From the NCBI GenBank assembly GCA_958349075.1, contig CATWBR010000247.1:1-6780 (forward strand): a stretch of DNA of 6,780 bases, written 5' to 3'. The notes below the pieces were generated by a model. That model worked only from the letters and a program-made list of their open reading frames with translations. It was not told the origin of the DNA and searched no databases. Positions 1 through 3,226 of this stretch are shown piece by piece (position 1 is the stretch's first letter; the number at the start of each line of letters is the position of its first letter). Both the position numbers and the translations under genes were made by a program. Origin of the DNA: an uncultured Clostridium sp. Its GTDB lineage: Bacteria > Bacillota > Clostridia > Lachnospirales > Lachnospiraceae.

Positions 1-2
1 TA

Positions 3-170
3 ATTCTATTACCGTTACTGGTATTCTTGCCAAAATTCTTTGGCTTGGACGGTGTAATGTATGCACAGCCGATAACGGATTTACTATCATTTATCCTCGC
101 AACGGTTTTTCTGCTGGATGAATTTAAAAAGATACCAAAAGAGAATATGAATAATAAAAAAGAGGATTAG
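3..170 (+). CDS. MATE family efflux transporter, C-terminal fragment
   Basis: Only the last 55 codons are present; the gene continues off the left edge. The visible protein begins with a hydrophobic stretch (ILLPLLVFLPKFFGLDGVMY), followed by AQPITDLLSF and a second hydrophobic run (residues 27-38), then ends in a short charged cytosolic tail rich in Lys, Glu and Asn. The FGLDGVMYAQPITD-type signature in the last helices, a polar tail after a final helix, and the genomic setting match the C-termini of clostridial MATE (multidrug and toxic compound extrusion) proteins. These are inner-membrane antiporters that export cationic or other small molecules using a Na+ or H+ gradient. The substrate cannot be judged from this piece. 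The stop is five bases before the next start, so the two genes are probably one operon. The family call rests on a short fragment. Confidence 0.75.
   Translation: MLLPLLVFLPKFFGLDGVMYAQPITDLLSFILATVFLLDEFKKIPKENMNNKKED
161..166 (+). promoter_or_regulatory. Ribosome binding site of the DUF2316 gene
   Basis: AGAGGA lies nine bases before the ATG at 176. It is inside the last codons of the upstream transporter gene, so translation of the two genes is likely coupled. Confidence 0.6.
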
Positions 171-175
171 AAATT

Positions 176-436
176 ATGCTGACACCGATTCAAACCATAA
201 ACACAAGGAAAGAATTACAGGAAAATTACAGGAGACTGGCTATGGAGGAAGCAGAAGTCCTTCGCGACATCCGCATCTCCGGCAGCGAATTGCAGGCGGT
301 TCTTCAAATGAAAAATGCAAATCCGGGACAGGTATGGATGGTGCGTGATTATTTGGAAGATAAATTAGCGGAAAAGGGAATTGAGATGTATCCTTTTTCA
401 CGGCTGGCAGATCACAGTGCGAATCACCGGTTTTAA
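176..436 (+). CDS. DUF2316 family small protein
   Basis: An 86-residue acidic-to-neutral cytosolic protein with no signal peptide or membrane segment. The pattern T-x-x-EL-x-ENY near residues 10-18, a mid-protein stretch of helix-turn-helix character (DIRISGSELQAVLQM, about residues 31-45), then VWMVRDYLEDKLAEKGIE and PFSRLAD (about residues 53-78) follows the DUF2316 family (Pfam PF10078), whose members are about 85-95 residues long. The family has no established function; the middle of the protein resembles a small HTH fold, so DNA binding is possible but unproven. ATG was chosen because a good ribosome binding site precedes it. It follows a MATE transporter gene by five bases and is probably co-expressed, which suggests either control of, or a role accompanying, the transporter. 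The family call is from memory of the conserved pattern. Confidence 0.75.
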   Translation: MLTPIQTINTRKELQENYRRLAMEEAEVLRDIRISGSELQAVLQMKNANPGQVWMVRDYLEDKLAEKGIEMYPFSRLADHSANHRF

Positions 437-478
437 ACTGGATATTCCGGTGGTGCAAATTTAATTATTGGCATAAAA

Positions 479-516
479 CTTCCCACTCACCGCCTCAACA
501 TGGAGCGAGTGGGAAG
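479..516. repeat. 10-bp perfect inverted repeat (stem-loop) between two transcription units
   Basis: CTTCCCACTC (479-488) is exactly complementary to GAGTGGGAAG (507-516), with an 18-base loop. It sits after the DUF2316 gene and just before a strong promoter, as expected of a transcription boundary. On the plus strand no T-run follows, so it is not a textbook intrinsic terminator. On the minus strand the stem is followed by TTTT, but no minus-strand gene ends here. It may be a terminator of unusual form or an mRNA 3'-end stabiliser. Confidence 0.5.
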
Positions 517-537
517 CTATGACACAAAAAGAGCCAT

Positions 538-566
538 TTGACTTTTCCATGCACCGACATTAGAAT
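538..566 (+). promoter_or_regulatory. Sigma-A type promoter of the yciI-like/VOC unit
   Basis: TTGACT (538-543) and TAGAAT (561-566) are separated by exactly 17 bases, each differing from consensus by one base. Transcription would begin near 573, giving a leader of roughly 77 bases before the ATG at 650. Confidence 0.75.
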
Positions 567-619
567 GAAAAGAGCTGAAGCGTATGTCTGTATATCTGCG
601 GCGGACAAGGCAAACGCAT

Positions 620-633
620 CAAATTGCAATTTG
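620..633. promoter_or_regulatory. Perfect 14-bp palindrome in the leader, possible operator
   Basis: CAAATTGCAATTTG equals its own reverse complement. It lies downstream of the predicted transcription start and ends three bases before the AAGGAGG ribosome binding site, a position where a bound repressor would block elongation. In RNA it could also form a small hairpin next to the ribosome site. No regulator is identified for it. Confidence 0.35.
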
Positions 634-635
634 CA

Positions 636-642
636 AAGGAGG
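636..642 (+). promoter_or_regulatory. Ribosome binding site deciding the yciI-like start
   Basis: AAGGAGG lies seven bases before the ATG at 650. It shows that the upstream in-frame ATG at 584 is not the real start. Confidence 0.85.
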
Positions 643-649
643 GTGCAGT

Positions 650-949
650 ATGGATAAGTTAATGTATATGATGATGCTCGAGAAGACCAAGACCTATAAT
701 AAGATGACAAAGAAGGTAGTTACAGAACATGTTGAGAACATAAGAAGGCTGGACGATGAGGGAAAGCTGGAAATTTGCGGTGTGTTTAAAGGATATCCCG
801 GTATGGCGGGCATGTATATTCTGAAAACAGAAAGCCGCGAGGAGGCTGAAGAGCTTTGCAAAAGGGAGCCGTTAGTTGCAGGAGGATATGCAGCATATAA
901 ATTAGTAACCCTGCAGATTGCAAATCGGGAAAATAATTATTTGCTCTGA
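650..949 (+). CDS. YciI-like family protein
   Basis: A 99-residue soluble protein. The layout follows the YciI/ferredoxin-like alpha-beta fold: an N-terminal strand (KLMYMMMLE), then a helix with the conserved histidine H27 in TEHVENIRRLDDEGKLEICGVF, then a strand GMAGMYILKTESREEAEEL (about residues 51-69) and an EP in place of the usual DP (residues 73-74), followed by a last strand ending in VTLQI. YciI-type proteins are small enzymes or binding proteins related to muconolactone isomerase-like folds; most have no known substrate. The start at 650 is fixed by AAGGAGG; the frame stays open upstream to 584, but that extension (22 residues) lacks a ribosome site and is not part of the family. 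It is first in a probable two-gene unit with the VOC gene 74 bases downstream, transcribed from the promoter at 538-566. Confidence 0.8.
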   Translation: MDKLMYMMMLEKTKTYNKMTKKVVTEHVENIRRLDDEGKLEICGVFKGYPGMAGMYILKTESREEAEELCKREPLVAGGYAAYKLVTLQIANRENNYLL

Positions 950-959
950 GAACAGCAAA
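940..959. repeat. Short inverted repeat over the yciI-like stop codon
   Basis: TTTGCT (940-945) pairs with AGCAAA (954-959) around an eight-base loop that contains the TGA stop. A run of seven A follows at 957-963, so on the plus strand this is not a terminator. It does not argue against read-through into the VOC gene. Confidence 0.3.
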
Positions 960-1006
960 AAAAGGTGTGCTGGAAAATCAGAATTTGTAAATAACATTGT
1001 AAGAAC

Positions 1007-1013
1007 AAAGGAG
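1007..1013 (+). promoter_or_regulatory. Ribosome binding site of the VOC gene, supporting a TTG start
   Basis: AAAGGAG ends ten bases before the TTG at 1024. The nearby ATGs at 1014 and 1028 are in other frames, so TTG is the only start that gives the full conserved N-terminus. Confidence 0.75.
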
Positions 1014-1023
1014 ATGTATAATA

Positions 1024-1434
1024 TTGAATGGAAAAATCGTAAGGATAGGCGCATGCCTGTTAGCCGGTGAAATGGACCGTATGGTCCCATTTTACAGAGA
1101 TACATTGGGGTTCCATACGGAGTGGAATGGTGAGGATTTTGCAGAGTTTGAGACGGCGAGCGGCGAACTATCCCTGTTTATGTATAGCAGGAAAGCATTC
1201 GTGCAGGCAATTAATGAGAGCTATGTTCCTCCGAAGGGAATCAACCAGACGTTTGAAATAGCCCTTTGGCTGCCCAGTTATTCCGATGTGGATGCGGAAT
1301 ATGAACGGTTATCGAAATTGGGTGTGCAATTTCCGACGGGAGAACCCATGACCTTTACCTTCGGCATCCGTAACTTTTATGTTGCTGACCCGGAGGGAAA
1401 CCTGCTTGAGATCGGAAGCACGGGCGGAAGGTAG
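1024..1434 (+). CDS. VOC family protein (glyoxalase/bleomycin resistance fold)
   Basis: A 136-residue cytosolic protein of the vicinal oxygen chelate superfamily, the usual size for a single two-module VOC protein. The first beta-alpha-beta-beta-beta module holds MDRMVPFYRDTLGF (about 17-30) and the FAEFETASGELSLFMY strands (39-54). The second holds the helix DVDAEYERLSKLGVQF (88-103) and the signature RNFYVADPEGNLLEIG (116-131), with E129 at the position of a usual metal ligand. The N-terminal ligand position, normally His or Gln in metal-dependent members, falls in RIGACLLAGEM, where neither is present, so a metal-independent or binding-only role is possible. Family members include glyoxalases, ring-cleaving dioxygenases and antibiotic-sequestering proteins; the substrate is unknown here. 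The start is TTG with a good ribosome site. Probably co-transcribed with the yciI-like gene. Confidence 0.85.
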   Translation: MNGKIVRIGACLLAGEMDRMVPFYRDTLGFHTEWNGEDFAEFETASGELSLFMYSRKAFVQAINESYVPPKGINQTFEIALWLPSYSDVDAEYERLSKLGVQFPTGEPMTFTFGIRNFYVADPEGNLLEIGSTGGR

Positions 1435-1438
1435 ATTG

Positions 1439-1481
1439 AAACATGTCAGGGTGTGAGCTTCATATGGGAAATCATGTTTTT
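1439..1481 (+). terminator. Candidate weak terminator after the VOC gene
   Basis: AAACATG (1439-1445) pairs with CATGTTT (1473-1479), followed by two more T (TTTTT at 1477-1481). The loop is long (27 bases) and the stem AT-rich, so efficiency would be low. It is placed correctly, starting five bases after the stop. Confidence 0.3.
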
Positions 1482-1497
1482 AACTTCTTCGGGACGA

Positions 1498-1514
1498 GGG
1501 CCGGGAGCCCTTTT
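1498..1514 (+). terminator. Second candidate terminator between convergent genes
   Basis: GGGC (1498-1501) pairs with GCCC (1507-1510) around CGGGA and is followed directly by TTTT. The stem is short. With the hairpin at 1439-1481 it could end plus-strand transcription before the converging GntR gene. No convincing minus-strand terminator for the GntR gene was seen in 1435-1534. Confidence 0.3.
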
Positions 1515-1534
1515 AAAGATAGTCGGAAGTCATT

Positions 1535-2974
1535 TTAAAAGTCACTCAGGAGTCCTTTTGCTTCGTCAATTCCCAGTTGAACAAGGCTCGAGATTGTAAG
1601 CTTAAATTCATGAATCATGAGTTCTTCAAGTTTCTGTGAAAAGCGGACAGAGTCCTGCTCTTCCAGGAAATGAATAAAGGCTTTATAATATGAAATATAG
1701 AGATCCGGCCTGTTATCGCCGGCTTTCCACATACTGCGCAGGGAATTTCCCCAGAAAAGCTGCTGAAGGAGTTCTGCATAGATGGTACGGAGTGACTGAA
1801 AGGGGGCAAACTGCTTAAGCAATGACAGCGTATCATAAGCAACCAGTTCATACTGCTGCCGCGCCTCCACTGTTTCCAATTGTTTCAGGCATGCCTGAAA
1901 CCCTTTCTCATCCAGCGCCGATATGGTGATTTCGGAGACGTTTTTACAGGATAGTGTCAGGATCTGCAGACTCTGTGCCATATCGAGAAGGCGTCTGCGG
2001 ACGGCGGGGGCTGTAAAATTGCAGTTTTCAGCCGTCGCATGGAAAGGAAGGACCCTTGTTCCAATCCGTTTCACCGATTTGACGGCTCCGACTCCGTTCA
2101 GAAGTGAAAGAGCACGGCGCAATGTGCTTACAGATACGCCTCTTTCTTTAGAAAGCTTGTTTAGGGAGGGCAGCAGCGTATTAACCGGGTAATGGCCCAG
2201 ATAGATTTCGGTAAGCAGATCCATGGCAAGGGAGTAGCAGAGCTGTGACGCTTTTTTATAGGGAGTCCACAGAAAGGGAAGCTCTTCCTGCGCACACAGA
2301 GTAATCCGATTTTCATAAAATTGTCGCAGAGACAGGGAGAGTAGATCCTGTGCCTCATAGATTAACGTTCGGAGGGAATTCCAGTCCTCCTTAAGGCAGA
2401 ATTCCAAAGAGCGGGGAGTGAATTCATTAAAAACAAAGCTGCGCCATGGGTTTTGGGACACGCTTAAAAAAGGGATTTCAAAAAACATATAGACCTGCCA
2501 GAGAAGCCGGGTAAGCAGATCATTGCCAAGAGAGTCATATGCCCGGATCAGATGGCTGAATGCACCGGAAGGCGGCAGGCCATGGCCCTTTTTAGACTCC
2601 TGCACTTCACTGTAAATCTCTGCAGGGGTATTTTTTAGTCCGATCCACTGTGCATGTGACAGGAGCGGATTCAGTGATTCACTCAAATCAATCAGTGCGC
2701 TTCTCCTAAGGGAGAAAAACTTCTGGACGTTCTGTTCAATCTCGTCTTTACTATAATCTTTAACAACCACAGACCCGACGTTCTGAGATAAGGTAACATA
2801 CCCCTCCCGCTGCAGCCGGAGATAGGCGTTCCGTATGGTATCAAGCGAGACAAAAAAAATCTCAGTGGACTGCTCCATTGTGGGCAGAGTGCTGCCAAAA
2901 CGATAGACGCCGAATTGAATATGTGTCTTTAGGACAGTGTATACGATATGGCACCGATCCATGTCATTCTGCAT
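1535..2974 (-). CDS. GntR family regulator with two winged-helix domains (tandem duplicated)
   Basis: A 479-residue soluble protein, about twice the length of a usual GntR regulator. The first winged helix-turn-helix is near residues 9-72: an HIQFGVYRFGSTLPTMEQ helix-turn, the recognition region SLDTIRNAYLRLQREGYV, and a wing ending GSVVV. The second is near 245-310: EIYLGHYPVNTLLPSLNKL, GVSVSTLRRALSLLNGVGAV, and a wing ending RIGTRVL. Each is followed by an all-helical stretch (about 80-230 and 325-470), and the two share LLTRLLW and LLQQLFW at equivalent places, suggesting internal duplication. GntR proteins normally bind palindromes as dimers and answer to a small ligand; neither target nor ligand is known here. 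The first in-frame start is GTG at 2983, but it overlaps the AGAGGTG ribosome site, so ATG at 2974 is preferred. It lies downstream of the hybrid kinase gene, with its own promoter. Confidence 0.85.
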   Translation of the reverse strand: MQNDMDRCHIVYTVLKTHIQFGVYRFGSTLPTMEQSTEIFFVSLDTIRNAYLRLQREGYVTLSQNVGSVVVKDYSKDEIEQNVQKFFSLRRSALIDLSESLNPLLSHAQWIGLKNTPAEIYSEVQESKKGHGLPPSGAFSHLIRAYDSLGNDLLTRLLWQVYMFFEIPFLSVSQNPWRSFVFNEFTPRSLEFCLKEDWNSLRTLIYEAQDLLSLSLRQFYENRITLCAQEELPFLWTPYKKASQLCYSLAMDLLTEIYLGHYPVNTLLPSLNKLSKERGVSVSTLRRALSLLNGVGAVKSVKRIGTRVLPFHATAENCNFTAPAVRRRLLDMAQSLQILTLSCKNVSEITISALDEKGFQACLKQLETVEARQQYELVAYDTLSLLKQFAPFQSLRTIYAELLQQLFWGNSLRSMWKAGDNRPDLYISYYKAFIHFLEEQDSVRFSQKLEELMIHEFKLTISSLVQLGIDEAKGLLSDF

Positions 2975-2980
2975 AAGTGT

Positions 2981-2987
2981 CACCTCT
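2981..2987 (-). promoter_or_regulatory. Ribosome binding site of the GntR gene, decides the start
   Basis: On the minus strand AGAGGTG lies six bases before ATG (2974-2972), giving eight bases from GAGG to the ATG. The GTG inside the site (2983-2981) would be a poor start. Confidence 0.75.
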
Positions 2988-3014
2988 TTTCATAGAAATA
3001 AGAATATGGTTACA

Positions 3015-3043
3015 AGTATATCACGGTTAAATGGCATTTTCCA
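3015..3043 (-). promoter_or_regulatory. Promoter of the GntR regulator gene (extended -10)
   Basis: Read on the minus strand: TGGAAA (3043-3038), 17 bases, then TATACT (3020-3015) preceded by TGA, forming an extended -10 (TGnTATACT). Transcription would start near 3008, giving a leader of about 34 bases. The -35 matches consensus at four of six positions. Confidence 0.6.
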
Positions 3044-3096
3044 CAATAACAGGCTGATCAACGGAGTGCTATATTCTTTTCAGCTAAAAATCCAAC

Positions 3097-3109
3097 GTAC
3101 GCTCCGTAC
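3097..3109. promoter_or_regulatory. Short palindrome upstream of the GntR promoter, possible regulator site
   Basis: GTACG-CTC-CGTAC is a perfect 5-bp inverted repeat with a three-base centre, about 95 bases upstream of the predicted GntR transcription start. The GT...AC arrangement is of the general kind bound by GntR proteins, but the match is loose and the assignment is only inferred. Confidence 0.25.
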
Positions 3110-3132
3110 ACTTTTTATCCTAAATCAACAAC

Positions 3133-3157
3133 GAAAAGCACGCTTCGCGAACTTTTC
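3133..3157. repeat. Symmetric hairpin in the kinase-GntR intergenic region
   Basis: GAAAAG (3133-3138) pairs with CTTTTC (3152-3157), and inside these CGC (3141-3143) pairs with GCG (3147-3149), leaving a symmetric 2x2 internal loop and a TTC tip. It also contains the palindrome TTCGCGAA. It lies just beyond the terminator of the kinase gene and may back it up or serve as a protein site. Confidence 0.35.
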
Positions 3158-3169
3158 ATTGCCACTCAA

Positions 3170-3203
3170 TAAAATACCACCGGCCGGGAACGGCTGGTGG
3201 TAT
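3170..3203 (-). terminator. Intrinsic terminator of the hybrid kinase gene
   Basis: ATACCACC (3174-3181) pairs with GGTGGTAT (3196-3203), and GCCG (3183-3186) with CGGC (3191-3194) around a GGAA loop; one A-C mismatch on the minus-strand RNA (G-U on the plus) separates the two stem parts. On the minus strand the stem is followed by TTTATT. It begins 24 bases after the kinase stop codon. It indicates that the kinase and the GntR gene are mainly separate transcription units. Confidence 0.6.
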
Positions 3204-3226
3204 GCGGCTTCATTTTTATAAATCAA

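Noticed and set aside
584..649. Longer start for the yciI-like gene at ATG 584
   Set aside because: No ribosome site precedes it, the added 22 residues do not fit the family, and AAGGAGG marks the ATG at 650.
240..710. Minus-strand frames of 72 and 71 codons opposite the DUF2316 and yciI-like genes
   Set aside because: They are shadows of supported plus-strand genes and the promoter region, without ribosome sites.
1521..1555. Four AGTC words in a row at the end of the GntR gene
   Set aside because: Spacing is uneven (7, 12 and 11-12 bases) and it overlaps coding sequence; likely chance rather than a repeat array.
2975..2983. GTG start at 2983 for the GntR gene
   Set aside because: This GTG is part of the AGAGGTG ribosome site that serves the ATG at 2974.
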